Under the pieces are notes generated by a model. That model searched no databases. It was not told where the DNA came from and worked only from the letters and a program-made list of their open reading frames with translations. From NCBI RefSeq assembly GCF_037042905.1, contig NC_087252.1, forward strand, positions 1,805,501 to 1,869,500: a stretch of 64,000 bases of DNA, in the 5' to 3' direction. Source of the DNA: Lytechinus pictus (taxonomy: Eukaryota; Echinodermata; Echinoidea; Temnopleuroida; Toxopneustidae). This document shows, piece after piece, positions 1 to 11,899 of this stretch. A program made the position numbers and the translations under genes. The stretch's first letter is position 1. Each line of letters begins with the position of its first letter.

Positions 1-112
1 GTAATCATGAAGGTCAATCATTTCAGGACAAGGATATGAACTCTGCAGAATGCAGCTGCTATAACAAATTACACTTTGGAACACAAGTATTATCAAGTGC
101 ATACATGTATAT

Positions 113-314
113 TCATAGAGATTTGCATGTGGTAACATCAGACGGATATTGACCTTCGGCTAAAAGTGACCTTGTGATTGCACATACAGTCAAAGCTGTA
201 TCAATGACATCCTGGAAATCTTGTATTCTTGTTCTATTTTCTTGTATATTCCAATTGAATTTCTCAATCAAGTCTTTTCTGGCAAAATGAAGAACAATCT
301 GATAAATATCAGGC
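113..314 (-). CDS. Orphan terminal exon-like ORF, unrecognised
   Basis: An open frame of about 66 codons follows a plausible splice acceptor (pyrimidine-rich tract then TTCTTAG, exon from 314) and ends in a stop at 113. The acceptor is in phase 2. The peptide looks like ordinary soluble protein (PDIYQIVLHFARKDLIEKF near its start) rather than low complexity, but I do not recognise a family. It lies on the same strand as LRRC58 and downstream of its visible exons. The LRRC58 exon-2 donor is phase 1, so the two cannot join in frame. It may be the last exon of another gene nested here, or a chance ORF. Confidence 0.25.
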
Positions 315-654
315 CTAAGAAATAAAAATAAACAAGAAAATAAAATATCTTGGCCTGAAATAAATAAATAAAAAACACAATAAAGGGACAAAAAATATGA
401 CAACTAAGTGTTGGAATTAGGATCTGCCAATGGTAAATGCACAATTTGCCTTTCTCCACCCAGGTGTACATACCAGGTTAAGATGTGAAAGCCTATGTAG
501 TATGCCTACTATTGCCTAGCAATCAAACAAGTTTGTATTACATGTACTCCCTAGGGAGTGGAAAAGTGTGTGTATTGGTGTGTGGGCAAGCCAGCATCTG
601 ATAAATATTGAAAATAGTAATTAATGACATAAATTGTTCCATTGTTCGGAAGTA

Positions 655-928
655 TGTGGCCCAGTGGATTAGTCTTCGGACTTTGAAACAGAGGGTCATG
701 GGTTCGAATCCCAGCCATGGCGTAATTTCCTTCAGCAAGAAACTGATCCACAGTGTGCTGCACTCAACCCAGGTGAGGTAAATGGGTACCGGTAGGAAGT
801 AATTCCTTAAAAAGCTGTGTGCGCTATGAACGCCTAGCTTAGCCGGGTAATATAGGAGCGCCTTGAGCACCTAACAAGGTGGATATGTGCGCAATATAAA
901 TACCCTATATTATTATTATTATTATTAA
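655..928 (+). repeat. tRNA-derived SINE with ATT-repeat tail
   Basis: The head at 655-720 is tRNA-like: an A-box-like stretch (GGCCCAGTGGATTAGTC) and a canonical B box (GGTTCGAATCC, 701-711). A body without coding potential follows, then an (ATT)n tail at about 909-927. The order of Pol III promoter head, body and simple-repeat tail is diagnostic of a SINE. A related copy in the opposite orientation is at 57885-58170. Confidence 0.85.
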
Positions 929-1038
929 ACAAAGGGGAATCATTATCTTTTTAAATCAAACCAGTGTAGGCCTATACATGTAAGTGTTTAAACCTAAACT
1001 TAATAAGTTTTAACCTTTCAGACAATTACGTATCTCAC

Positions 1039-2719
1039 CATTGCATTTTGGATTCAGGCAATGTCTAGCTGAATCCAAGAACCTCATAAGCTCTCCAGGC
1101 AAATCTTCTTTGGTATAGTGAACATGATTGTTTTTCACGCATCGTGCTGCTAACTCTAGGAGGGTTGGTGGGTTCCACGTCAGGTCACGAACAAAGCGAA
1201 CGACCAATGGGTTACCTCTTAAACTCAGCTCACAGAGCTCAGTCAATGTGATGATCTCTGGCGGCAGGATGGTTAGTTGGTTGTTATGTAGGCTCAGTGA
1301 TCGAAGCTGCTTAAGCTGGACCAGCTCAGCCGGGAGGGAAGTTACACGATTGTCGCACAGCACTAAGGAGAGTAGGTTTGGAAGATGACCAACATTTGGC
1401 GGGAGAGTGACAAGATGGTTACCACCCAAATAAAGATGTTGTAATCTGTAAATGAGGCCAAAAAATACAATTTATGACACAGAGTCACAACTTATTTGAA
1501 CTTAGACTTAGAAAGACAGAATTTACTTTTCCGTAGATAAACCTGGAAACTTGGCTGCAGAAAATCTGCATTTTCCATTAGGATCTACATGTAGCCTAGC
1601 CTACAACCGGGTAGCCAAGTCTAGGCATCTCAAAATCTTAGATCCAGCAATAAAATCAAACAATCTTTTTTTCTCTGCAACATATCTGGCAAGTTCCCCC
1701 AAGTCTGCGCAGTCCCCTTTTCCTTGCCTACGCACACGCGTATCTGCGCGATTCTAGTATAAAGAAGATATACCAAACACAAACTTTACACATGCAATAC
1801 ATAGTCATACTCATAGACAGATATTCATTAAAAAACCTGACTCAAAATGGTGGAAAAATAATGTATTTTGGGCATTTCATGTAATGGCCTCAAATTGCAG
1901 CCTTTCTCATCAAAATCCCTGAATCGCATGCAAAGTGAACGGGTGTGCAGACATGGGGCACCATTTTTTGTTCAATCTGAATATGACTGCCCGAGGTTTT
2001 TTCCAAGAAAGTGATATTTCCTTCAATTTTTTTAATAGATATTTGGCACACTTACTTACAATAATATCAGGAACATTATGATTATCAACTGAAAGATTTT
2101 GTGAAATAAGAAAAATTCAACTCAAATTGCTTAATCGTTACGTAAAGGAGCCTCCTTTAAGAAGTCTGAGGCTCCTTTTCTATAAATCTAATATAGGCCT
2201 ACCATACCCCTGTCCCTGAAATAAACTGTTCAAATTAAATTAATGAAATTTGTTAGGTCTACCTCACCTGGATAACCTTTCAACTTCTGGTGGAATTTCT
2301 CTTATTCTGTTCCCGCCCATGTGAAGGACCCGTAGAGAAGTAATTTCAGTCAACTGTACAGGAAAATTAAGGAATAAATTGCCACTAAAATTGAGAGTCT
2401 GTAATGCTTTGCATGTTCCAAATTCCTTTGGTAAAGAGTCACTATTCAAATGATTGTTTTTGCACGTTAGAATCCGCAAATGTGTCAGTTGTATCAACTC
2501 GTCTGGCAGTTTCGTTATTCTGTTTGTGCTCAAATCCAGCTCGATAATGTTCAAAAAGTTATTTATACTTGCAGGAATCGTGGATATATTGTTCCTACTG
2601 ATGTCAATAATTGCTAATCTCTCTTTGTGTTCGATTAAATCGTCAAAAGGAAAAACATCGATGCCTTTTCGGGAATACATTGCGACTCTTTGATTGTTGT
2701 TCGACTCGGTTCGCGACAT
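1039..2719 (-). CDS. LRRC58: LRRC58: leucine-rich repeat protein (partial, two coding exons)
   Basis: The exons are 2719-2268 and 1445-1039. The first ends TCC AG|GTGAGG and the second starts after TTTACAG, both in phase 2, so the frame continues as ...ERLS-R-LQHLYLGGNHL. About 286 residues are encoded here; vertebrate LRRC58 is about 370. Eight leucine-rich repeats can be read (for example LHMGGNRIREIPPEVERL and LCELSLRGNPLVVRF). They are followed by the family-specific block VRDLTWNPPTLLELAAR and the start of the C-terminal cysteine region, CLNPKCNG. Exon 2 ends at AAT G|GTGAGA (phase 1); the remaining Cys-rich C-terminus must lie left of position 1. The Met at 2719 is preferred; an in-frame ATG at 2758 is possible. 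LRRC58 proteins are described as substrate-recognition-type LRR proteins; nothing here shows its partner. Confidence 0.9.
1446..2267 (-). other. LRRC58 intron 1
   Basis: Intron between the two LRRC58 coding exons, with donor GTGAGGTAGAC and acceptor CATTTACAG. It holds no gene. A short hairpin at about 2147-2178 (GGAGCCTCCTTTAAGAAG then GAGGCTCC) is the only structure I noticed. Confidence 0.8.
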
Positions 2720-3540
2720 GTCAGCGTCGGTTCGTCTCGATCGAGGTTTTCTTCGCATCCCACGCCTTGTCCTTCGGCTCAAACAAACTCAAGCACGCGC
2801 TAGCCCTCCGACTCCGAGCAGCCGAACTTGATGACAGACTCTTGTTGAAGTTGTGAGAAAATCCATGTTCAAAATTTGTGCAGGAAGACGAACAACAATT
2901 TCTCAAAATCGAATAGAGTACCAGGTATGATGAATTTCACCAATAATATATAACAAATTGCTCCGAAAAGTTGATATTTAACAAGGACATGAAGGAGATG
3001 GTGGACCACGGCTGATGAGACGAACCGAACATGGGCAACAATAATGAGCTAGTCTATGAATCAGCTTGTAATTATCGGTAGCTGATTTCCGTTCTTTCAA
3101 ATGAAAGACATTCCTAATTTCAAAATGAAATTATTTTTGTTTCGAATAAAAAATACAGTCAAAACAATATTATGACTCTCAATATGTATTCAGAGACCGC
3201 ATATGCCTGTAAAACATCCCTTAGAATATGCGCTACATTTAGTTTTGTGAACACCGCATCGATTTTTAAGACTACTAGAACACGGTCACTTACGAAATCA
3301 CTCCCTCGAAGCATGATCACGTAACGATGACGTCATGAAAGATGACGAAGCAAGAAAATGGGTCAAATTTCATCATTGAGGATTAACTTTAATCTCGAGA
3401 CATTGGACACTAAGTACTGATCTTAGCTTAATTTTGACTATAACTATGAATGAATCAGCGGAGCCCCCCCCCAAAAAAAAAAAAAATGAGCCGGACCAGT
3501 TAAAGAGATCAGTAAATCCGAATCCAAAACGATCGAGGCA
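2720..3540 (-). promoter_or_regulatory. LRRC58 upstream region with a consensus CRE
   Basis: This is the 5' flank of LRRC58. A perfect cAMP-response-element octamer TGACGTCA is at 3328-3335, about 0.6 kb upstream of the preferred start codon. No TATA box or clear transcription start can be assigned. Whether the CRE is used is unknown. The 5' UTR probably starts within 2720-2900. Confidence 0.35.
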
Positions 3541-3578
3541 ATTGCCGGGCAATTGTGGGGGCCAACAATTATGATCTA

Positions 3579-4961
3579 TACAGTGCGTATCAAAAAAAAC
3601 GGGACAGATTTGAAAAGTCTATAAAATTTTTGTTTCAAATTATTATGTCTATATTTTGGTGTTAATAGGTGCTCTAAGGTCTTGTCTTTCAAATGTTATT
3701 AAAATTTTTTAGTTTTGTTCATGCTTGAGCGAACACGGGACGTTTTTGTTGGGGGTTCAAAAAGAGGCTTGCGCCAGAATTGCAGAATATGAGTAATATG
3801 ATGATCAGACTTCTTGCTAATTTGCAGACTTCCTCTTAACCTTTTCATTATCTTTGCCATAATTTTCAAATCATGCGGTCAAAATTCATTATCAGATCTA
3901 TTTATTTGCTTGAATTATTCTGTTATTTCTTTTTAATATACTCTCTGTTAGCTTTGAATATTCCTTCTTCAAGCTAAAATTATTTTTTTTCAACCTAATT
4001 ATGGGAGAGCATGGATTTTTAATTCAAATCCTTTCATTATGTGCTACAAAGGTTATGGTGCCTTTTGAACAAAGCCACACAGATGGGCGGGCGCTCGGGT
4101 TGCTCCCCCCCCCCCCCTCAATTAAAAAAAATCATGACCAAGAAAAAAAGTGGACAGGAAATAAAAGGAAAGATAGAAAGTAAAATATGATATTATTTTC
4201 TAAATATTATGTCAAAATCTATCACAAAATTTGATATTGTAATTAAAAAAAGTGGGAATATTTGCGTGCTCACTTCGCTCGCTCACAACTTTTTAATACA
4301 TTTTACCCGATCTGCCATATCTAGCTCCTTCAAAATTGACTCAATACACCATTGTCATTGAAAGACATGAATCCCTTCCTGTGTTTCCTGTCAAGCAATT
4401 AAACTTGGTCAAGGAATTAATGACCCATTGAAAAATAGATTCATGTCTTTTAAAGGTACATAACATAATTTGTTTCACATAAAAAACGATTTGAATAATC
4501 ACAAGTTTTCCCAATTAATAATTCAAATCTTCTTGCTTGGGTTGACAAAAAAAAATCTTCTTTTCTCAGCTACTTATGAAGGAAAATTAAAAGGTAAGAG
4601 AAGTTTAAATGAAAAAACAAAATAATTCAATTAAATAAATAACTTAGTAAATGAAATTTGACAGCATAATTCGAAAATTATGGCACAGATAATGAAAAGG
4701 TCAAGAGGAAGTCTCCTGATTAGCAAGAAGTCTGATCATTGTATTACACATATTCTGCAATTCTGGCGCAAGCCTCTTTTTGAACCCCCAACAAAAACGC
4801 CCCGTGTTCGCTCAAGCATGAATAAAATTTATTTTTTTAAATTGCATTTCAAAGATAAGACCTTAGAGCATCTATTAACACCAAAATATAGACAACATTA
4901 TTTGAAACAATTTTTTTTTAGACTTTTCAAATCTGTCCCGTTTTTTTTGATACGCACTGTA
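3579..4961. mobile_element. Mariner/Tc1-like non-autonomous element with long TIRs
   Basis: The ends are inverted copies beginning CAGTGCGTATCAAAAAAAAC, each flanked by a TA dinucleotide (3579-3580 and 4960-4961). TA target duplication with CAGTG-type tips is the signature of Tc1/mariner elements. Each arm runs about 400 bp inward with substitutions and small indels (3581-3990 pairs with about 4570-4959). The middle has no transposase; it is AT-rich with a C-run and A-runs. It is therefore a long-TIR deletion derivative that would need a transposase supplied from elsewhere. Confidence 0.8.
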
Positions 4962-5261
4962 TAGGGCCTATGTTTCGAGAGGATAACGCGGGGGATATAT
5001 GTTATAGGATTTTATCTTGAATTTCAAATGGATGCAGAATCCAGTGTGTTATTAGCTTCTATGATAATATTACATCCTTGTCACGATTTGAATTCGTGCA
5101 TACTAGGGTCACTAGGCTTAATTCGTGCTTTTTTCCTGAGGAAATTTAACCTGATGCCACTGTCTGAGGAAATTCCCGGGGTTTCCTCTATAAAACTCAA
5201 GATCAACATATGGTATAGCTATAGGGCCTCATGCAGGTGAATCACGAGTCATTATCGTATG

Positions 5262-5728
5262 CCCGGGGGGGGGGGGGGGGGCAGTCAAATATATTGCTGT
5301 ACACACGCGTGACCATAAAAAAACGCGTTTAAAAGGGGTGTTTTTTCAGTTTTGGACGCGGTCCACGCGTGGACTCGTTAAGGGTATCAAAAACATTGAT
5401 TTTCAAGAAAAAGGGTGGTTTTGAAAGACTGCAATCGCGGGGTCAAACGTATTTAGGGTATGTACGTCTTTTTCCCCAAAGCTTTTTTTTTTAAAGACTA
5501 GCCAAACGTGTTTAGGGTATGTTTTTTTTCCAAGCTTTTTTCCCCCGAGGTCATATTTTGGCGACATCTTGTTTAGGGGCCAAAATGTGTAAATAAAGCC
5601 CGCGAAAAACTTGTTGAGGGGGTTATTTTGCACACAGAGAAAAACTCGTTTAGGGGGTGTTAATTGGAATTTTCTTGGTCACGCGAGTGTGTACAGCAAT
5701 ATATTTGACTGGCCCCCCCCCCCCCGGG
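5262..5728. repeat. Foldback repeat tipped with CCCGGG and poly-G/poly-C
   Basis: The left end (GCCCGGG plus a G-run, then CAGTCAAATATATTGCTGTA) is the inverse of the right end (ATATATTGCTGTACACACTC read on the opposite strand, then a C-run and CCCGGG). The interior carries degenerate short repeats of the type CGTTTAGGG. There is no coding capacity. It resembles other G-run-tipped foldbacks in the window (6282, 29618, 35350). Confidence 0.7.
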
Positions 5729-6279
5729 ATATTATGTTACATCCCGTACGTGTTCTATTCATTTATATTTCTGTAAAGACTTAGCAAATAAATAAAAATG
5801 AAATTAAATTAGTCCTACGTCCGTCTCCGTCAGGAATTACAACAAATAAATAAAATAATAGATGGATTTATAACGGCGCTTTTTGCAACAATTACGGACG
5901 GCGCGCTGAGGTCACGGTGGTGCAGTAGTCAGCGGGGGGGGGGGGGGGGGGTGCTGCACATACGTCACACAGCGAGGAAAAAAAAACTAAATTTACTGAT
6001 CGGACTTCGATCTCGAGTTTGACACACCTTGATGCTTGATAATTTATCCTTTCTGATCAGGGATGGCGATGTCTATAGGGGCGACATCTAACCCTCGGAT
6101 TTTCAAGCAGTGAAAAAAAAAAGATTGGACAACTAAGGGAGAAATTGGGAGAAAGAATAGGAGAGATTTGGGTCGATAATTCGATATCAGTACGTTACCC
6201 TCCCTTTTTACTCTATTCAGTTGACATGACTGAGAGAAAAAAAGGAGCAAGTTTTGATTTTTCTTGCTAGCTTCTCAGT
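5729..6279. other. Intergenic, no gene
   Basis: AT-rich unique-looking sequence with one G-run (5934-5951) and short A-runs. No supported ORF, RNA gene or paired repeat was seen. Confidence 0.5.
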
Positions 6280-6520
6280 CCCGGGGGGGGGGGGGCACTT
6301 CCATTGATGAGTGGGACACCCTGCGCGACCACGGGTTCTCGAAAATCACCCTAAACAAATATCCCCCCCCCCCCGATTCGCCTTTGTATCAGTATTATTA
6401 TTACTGTATCATCACTTATTTATTTGTTATCATGGCCGGGGGAGGGATTTCCCCAAGACCTCTACCCCAAAGACTGGTATTTGGAAGTATGGTTTCACCA
6501 TGGCCATAGTCAATGTATGT
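6280..6520. repeat. Fragment of a G-run-tipped dispersed repeat
   Basis: It begins TCCCGGGGG and continues CACTTCCATTGATGAGTGG. The same junction of G-run and CACTTCCATTGA recurs at 29618-29660 and, inverted, at 34835-34862. A C-run follows at 6362-6374. ORFs across it are artefacts of the repeat. Confidence 0.6.
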
Positions 6521-7464
6521 ACTAAAATGATGGGAAGCTGGAATGTTAAACTTTGTTTATGATTTGAGCGCTGAATGTGAAGATGTGTCACATTTGGCAA
6601 TCCATACTTTCAAATACCCACTTGGCTTCTGAGCAAAACATAATGAATAAGCCAGTTCACTGTTAGCTCATGACCGAGGCTCATGATCAACTTTTCTCAA
6701 ATGACCTTTGTGATTTTTCATTAGGATAAGCACTATCATTTTCAAAAGTTGATGTTGCGTTAGCTTTACCGGTAGAGTATTCAAATTCTAAGAACAAAAG
6801 GCATTGCATAGACCAGGTGACTAGTACATCAGGGATAAACTTTGGAAATCTGTTTCATTGTCTGCCTTTGGCACATTTGACTATTGTTTAGGCTACTGTC
6901 AAATACCAGTGATTATGAAGGCTCTATTTATTACTCTTCAGCTTGGATGTGATAAATATTTTGAAAGGAATACATGAATAATCATCAAATCACAAATGCC
7001 TATGTCAGTGAATTTGAATGCCACCTTCATGGTTGTCTCCAATGACCTTCTTCTGCTCGTGCGCAGTTTACAACCGTGAACAGGCTTATTGCCCTCTTCA
7101 GAACATCTTTTTGGTTAATCATTCATGCAAACACCAATACCAATACAAACAAAAGAGTTATGGTACTAGTCAGAAAATACATTTTAAAAAAACATTTAAT
7201 TGCAAAAACACAATAACCTTGGAAAAAGTCACAATATTGATTGTGAAGTTGTACTATATAGTATGTAGATCATTTTAACATGATATGTGTCAAGTTTTGG
7301 ATGGTGCATTATATACAAATAGTCCAATCAATCGACCATTTCATTCACTTTCACTGTCATAAAAGCATTCACTTCGAAAAGACAAATGTCAAAGCAAAAC
7401 TATAACAAATGTTGAGCAAAAAAAAATGGTGTCATAACTCTTGTTTCAAATTTCATCGTCACAT
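6521..7464. other. Intergenic, no gene
   Basis: AT-rich sequence without a supported gene. The 86-codon frame at 7018-7278 has no recognisable domain and ends in A/K-rich low-complexity sequence. Confidence 0.5.
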
Positions 7465-7856
7465 ATAGAATACTGAAGTGTGACCATCAATTTTCCAATT
7501 TTGCATTTCAGCATTTTTTATACCATTTATAAGGTTTGAGATATGACCTCATGAATACATGTACATAACTCAAATTAGCCAAATTGAAGTCAGTGTATTA
7601 TTAGCCTGGTTCCTAACTTTTAGAACCGGGGCAATAATACACTGAACTGGTTCCTAACTGTTAGAACCAGGCCAATAATACATTGACTTCAATGGGGCTA
7701 ATTATGTATTAATGAGGTCATATCTCAGGCCCCCATGGACCGATTCGCACCAAATTTTGGTAGTGGAGGTATTTCATCATGTTCTAACAAAATATGCTAT
7801 CAAAAATTCTGAAATGCAAAAAAGTATTTTGTGACGTCATCACTTCGGTACTCTAT
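7465..7856. mobile_element. Foldback MITE, ATAGAGTACCGAAGTG-type ends
   Basis: Inverted ends: ATAGAATACTGAAGTG at the left and CACTTCGGTACTCTAT at the right. Further pairing runs inward (TTTTGCATTTCAG with CTGAAATGCAAAA; GATATGACCTCATGAATACA with its inverse near 7710-7731) down to a central hairpin around 7600-7670 built from GGTTCCTAAC/GTTAGAACC. The same end sequence recurs at 59066-59492, so this is a family. Confidence 0.75.
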
Positions 7857-8340
7857 AATGGTATCCATGATATGACATAATGAGCCATCAAATTGTGCGG
7901 GGATAGAACATGACAAATTGATGGGGTGGGGTTCTTTGCTATTAAATACACAAAGCAAAATAAACAAAGCTTGTTCATTTCTATTGCGTGGATTGATAAT
8001 ACTGAGGCTAACACCGCAAAATGATTAAAAAAACCCCAACAAAACATGATTTTGCAAAGCAAGTGATACAGTGGTATACATTCCTGGGATCCAAAGAGGC
8101 GCTGTTAAACCAATTCACTACAAGCGTCACCAGCTGCCCAATAATGCCAACTTTATAGGATGCTATTAAATGCAGAAGCCATGTTATGAATGCCCAACTC
8201 TGACAGCATGTAACAAATGGTCCAACAGCGCCCCCTTGAATCCCGAGAATGTATACCTGTAAGTTGAATAAAATTTATCTTATTTATTTTATTCCCTTTG
8301 AGCCTTGATTATTAAATTGTAATGTAGAATTAGAATTGTA

Positions 8341-8673
8341 TTAATCCTGAAAGTACTTGGGGGGGGGGGGGGAATGACGGCCCCCCAATGCTTCGCGCGA
8401 TATACAGAAGAAAATTTGAAGTGAAATTGGGTGTTTAAAAATATCAGTATGTTTTTCATGAATAAATCAGCATATTTTATTCATGATAAATAAAAAATAA
8501 TTATTTTCAGATTTTTTTTTATACTGGCTTGTAGTTTATGTGGTAACGAATGTGCGTGCCAAATTTTGGAGCGATCGCGCAAACGGTGGCCAAGATCAGA
8601 AGGGGGGGGGGGTCATCATGGTCCCCCTCCAGTCCGCAATACATCTGAAATAGCCCAGTCCTTTTAGGGTTAA
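8341..8673. mobile_element. TTAA-flanked foldback, CCCTAAAAG-type ends
   Basis: The left end is TTAATCCTGAAAGTACTTGG; the right end is the inverse of TTAACCCTAAAAGGACTGGG. TTAA lies at both ends (8341 and 8670). Sub-terminal G-run/C-run blocks lie just inside each tip. TTAA target duplication suggests mobilisation by a piggyBac- or Kolobok-type transposase. Related copies lie at 9569-10293 and 11129-11899. Confidence 0.7.
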
Positions 8674-9568
8674 TATGATTGTCATTGTTATCATTACGCC
8701 TCTATTTTATGTTCTATTAATCCGATGGAATACTGAATTTCACAATTTTTATAGGCTTTGCACAGAGACCATCTGGTTCAAGTAGGCTACGGGTTAACTG
8801 AATTATTTCAAGCTCAAAGAAATTTACAGCATTTTGAATCAATTCACACGTTTCACATGAGAGCCCTACTTTTCCTTGTGGTTTGACGCCTTTTTCCTGG
8901 ATATAAAGCAAAGTTCAAGTTCTGGTTTTGAAATCTAAATTTGATAGGAAATGGTTGGAAGCAATCCTAGTGTTTATCATATGCCTGAATGCTTATTTTG
9001 AACAACAAAGTTTAATTAAAATAATTCAGGCTTGCTTGAAATAATATCAACTTCATTACCATAAGTTTTTATTGAAGTAGGTAACAGGAAACAACATGGG
9101 GGACAACGCTTTCAATTGACAGGAAATTTTCAGTAGCTTTTCTGATTTTCATTTGCTCATTACTCTGTAATTCTATTTATAGTTTTTATAATTCTGCGTA
9201 AGTTTTGTTCCAATTCTATTAGCATTTCCAATGTGTGTCGGGTTAGTGGGAAAATTACTGATCGCAAAAAAAAATTATTTTTTGCTTCGTTTCTTAAAAA
9301 GAATGATTTAAGTTTGCCTACTGGATTTGCCTTTGCTCATCATTCTTCTTTGCCCAGTCAGTCTCTGTCAATCAGTGATTTGCCCACTAGCCTGGCGTAT
9401 GTCATACGCTACATCCCTATATGCAGAAACTTGTTTGGTGCAATATTTTTTTCCAAGAATAACAAAGCAAATCATAGTAGTACCTTCATCAACTCAAATT
9501 TGATATCAGCCTTTGTGTATGAATAGGAAAGTCGAGTAATACAGTATTAGGGGTAGGCACAAGCTTTC
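8674..9568. other. Intergenic, no gene
   Basis: AT-rich sequence. The plus frame at 9233-9526 (97 codons) has no domain I recognise and no codon-bias or splice support. I see nothing else. Confidence 0.5.
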
Positions 9569-10293
9569 TTAATCCTAAAAGGACTGCCAGGCTATTTGAG
9601 ATGTATTGAGGACGGGGGGGGGGGGGGGGGGGGGATGATGCCCCCCTCCTGATCTCAGCTGCCATTTGCACGATCGCGCCAAAATTTGACAACCACATTC
9701 TTTTCCACATAAAAAAATCTGAAAATTATATTTTTTATTCATTATGAATAAAATATGCAAATTTAATCGTGAAAAACATAATTTGCATATTTAACACCCA
9801 ATTTCATTTCAAATTTTCTCTTTTTTTCCAGATCTAATTTAAAGGTTTCCACAAAGAAAAATTGCGAAAGTGAATTTTGTTCTTATGTTTTTTTAACTTC
9901 TTATGTATTTCTCTGTTTTTTCATCTTTTGTTTTTTCACTGTTTTTTCAATGGAAATTATTACAGACCATTTAACAACTAAATTAAACCCTAAATTAATT
10001 AGGCAGACCAATTAGAATGAAAAATAATCACCCTTATATGAATTTCATCTCCCATAGACTTTGTATAAAAAGTGTAAAAATGAGCCATTTTCGGCATGAC
10101 ATTGTCTCGTAAAAAGTCATGTGGCATCGCGATGCTATACCCGTGTGTCGCGAATTTGGTCTCAAAAGTTGCACAAGACTTTAAGGAAAAGTCATAAAAT
10201 TTTGTAGCTTTATTTTTTTTCGTTTCGGAAGAAGCGCACAAAGTGGTCGAGGGGGGGGGGGCGATCATGGCCCCCCCAGTTCTTTTAGAGTTA
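9569..10293. mobile_element. TTAA-type foldback with G-run hairpins, second copy
   Basis: The left tip TTAATCCTAAAAGGACTG (9569) mirrors the right tip CAGTTCTTTTAGAGTTA (to 10293). Just inside each tip is a G-run then a C-run that can pair as a hairpin. Interior sequence is shared with the copies at 8341 and 11129 (for example AAATTTGGTCTCAAAAG). The right TTAA has decayed to TTAC. Confidence 0.65.
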
Positions 10294-10557
10294 CTCCACG
10301 AGATATAGGTGTTCAAGAGGCTTCAATGATGCAGTATATCATTTCTGGATTGTTCAAACATTGGATCTCAAAACCTAGAAATTTTGAGGGCAGCTAAGAA
10401 AAAAAAAGTAACATTAGCAATGCTGCAGTGACGGCAAGCTGGCAAACCTCACATTGTCAAAAGAAGTCTCCAAATTCCTGTGGAGAACTTTTTCAAGGCC
10501 AAAGAAGGTTGCTACTTACGTCATAACTCTAAAATCAAGCTATTTTGTGAGATGTCC

Positions 10558-11079
10558 TTAAAGCTGAAGTTCACCCTGACGAAAAACTTTGTTGTAAAAA
10601 TCGCAGAAAAAATAATTAAAAAATATTGCTAAAGGTTTGAAGAAAATTCATTTAAGATTAAGAAAAATATAAGAATTTCAAGTTTTTGATTTGTGATGTC
10701 ATAAACGAGCAGCTGCCCCATATGTTATGTAATATAAAACGAATAAATTTCATTTTTTTTATGGTTCATGGTGACTTTTTGTTTAATTCTTTTTAGGAGT
10801 GGGTGTGAATTCATTGTGTATTGAAATACTAAAGGTACAATAAAAACCATTTTCAACATTTTTCTGAGAAAATAGCATTTCATTGATTTTTTACAATTTA
10901 CCATATGATATGTAGGAAAGCTAATAGCATATGACGTCGCAAACCAAATAATTGAAACTCTAATAACTTTTTTTATTCTTCGATGGATTTTCCTTAAATC
11001 TTCGCCAATATTTTAAAATTAATTTTCATGCTAATTTACAATAAACTTTTTGTCAGGTAAACTTCTTCAAGTTTGTTAA
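10558..11079. mobile_element. TTAA-flanked MITE
   Basis: TTAA is present at both ends (10558-10561 and 11076-11079). The left end AGCTGAAGTTCACCCTGACG and the right end (inverse) CAAACTTGAAGAAGTTTACC are related TIRs that continue for about 37 bp. There is no ORF. It sits between two other TTAA elements. Confidence 0.65.
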
Positions 11080-11128
11080 AATTTGAGATACAAGGTTTCA
11101 CACAGTCCAGTGAATATATGTATGTCCA

Positions 11129-11899
11129 TTAACCCTAACTAGGCCGGGCTTTTTTGGCTGTTCTGTGGCCGGGGGGGGGGTTGATTCAACCCCCCCCTGA
11201 GATCTCGGCCGCCGATCGCGCGAGCGCCGCAAAAATTTGCACGCTGGTAGTGTGCAATGTAATCTACAAGGCTGTATGGTAAAATTTTCCAAAATAATGA
11301 GATTTTATTTTATATGAATTAATTATGCTAATTTATGCATAAATCATACTTTTTGCTCTAATTCACTAAATAAAGCTCCTAGAATGCTAATTTTTGCTAA
11401 AAATATTCTTTGTAGCATTCTTAACAATGGCAATTGAAAAAAACTTTGGTTTGGAAATCAATTTCTTATGTATTTTATTGTTTTATGAATTTCTTATGTA
11501 TTTCTTTGTTTTTCAACCTTTTGTTTTTCTTTGTTTTTTTCACCAGATTTATTGCACAACCTTTTTGAAGCATAATTATGCTAAAATCAATTGCTTTCAG
11601 CTGTTTAAAGTAAAAATAATCATAGCTTTATGAATAAGACGAGAAAACTCAATTTGCATTGACTTTGTACACAAAATCACGTTTTGGAACAATTTTTGGT
11701 CTGACATGCACTTACAAAATGTTGCGTAATTTCGGAACCGCGTACCCGGGCGTCGTAAATTTGGTCTCAAAAGATGCGCGAGACTTAAAAGTATAAACTC
11801 TGCAAGTGGCGCGGTCAAAAAATTTTGCGCGGCGGAATGATCGCAGAAAATGTTGAGGGGGGGGTTGATTCAACCCCCCCCCGGCCATTTTAGGGTTAA
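11129..11899. mobile_element. TTAA-type foldback with G-run hairpins, third copy
   Basis: The ends are TTAACCCTAACTAGGCCGGG and the inverse of CCCGGCCATTTTAGGGTTAA. Both carry TTAA and an adjacent hairpin of a G-run, TTGATTCAA and a C-run. The interior is AT-rich. It is the cleanest member of the three-copy cluster. Confidence 0.75.

Noticed and set aside
538-870. Minus-strand ORFs over the SINE near 650-900
   Set aside because: SINE-derived; the frames cross the tRNA-like head and have no protein family.
4680-4964. 94-codon ORF in the right arm of the mariner-like element
   Set aside because: It lies entirely in a non-coding TIR arm; no DDE transposase motif.
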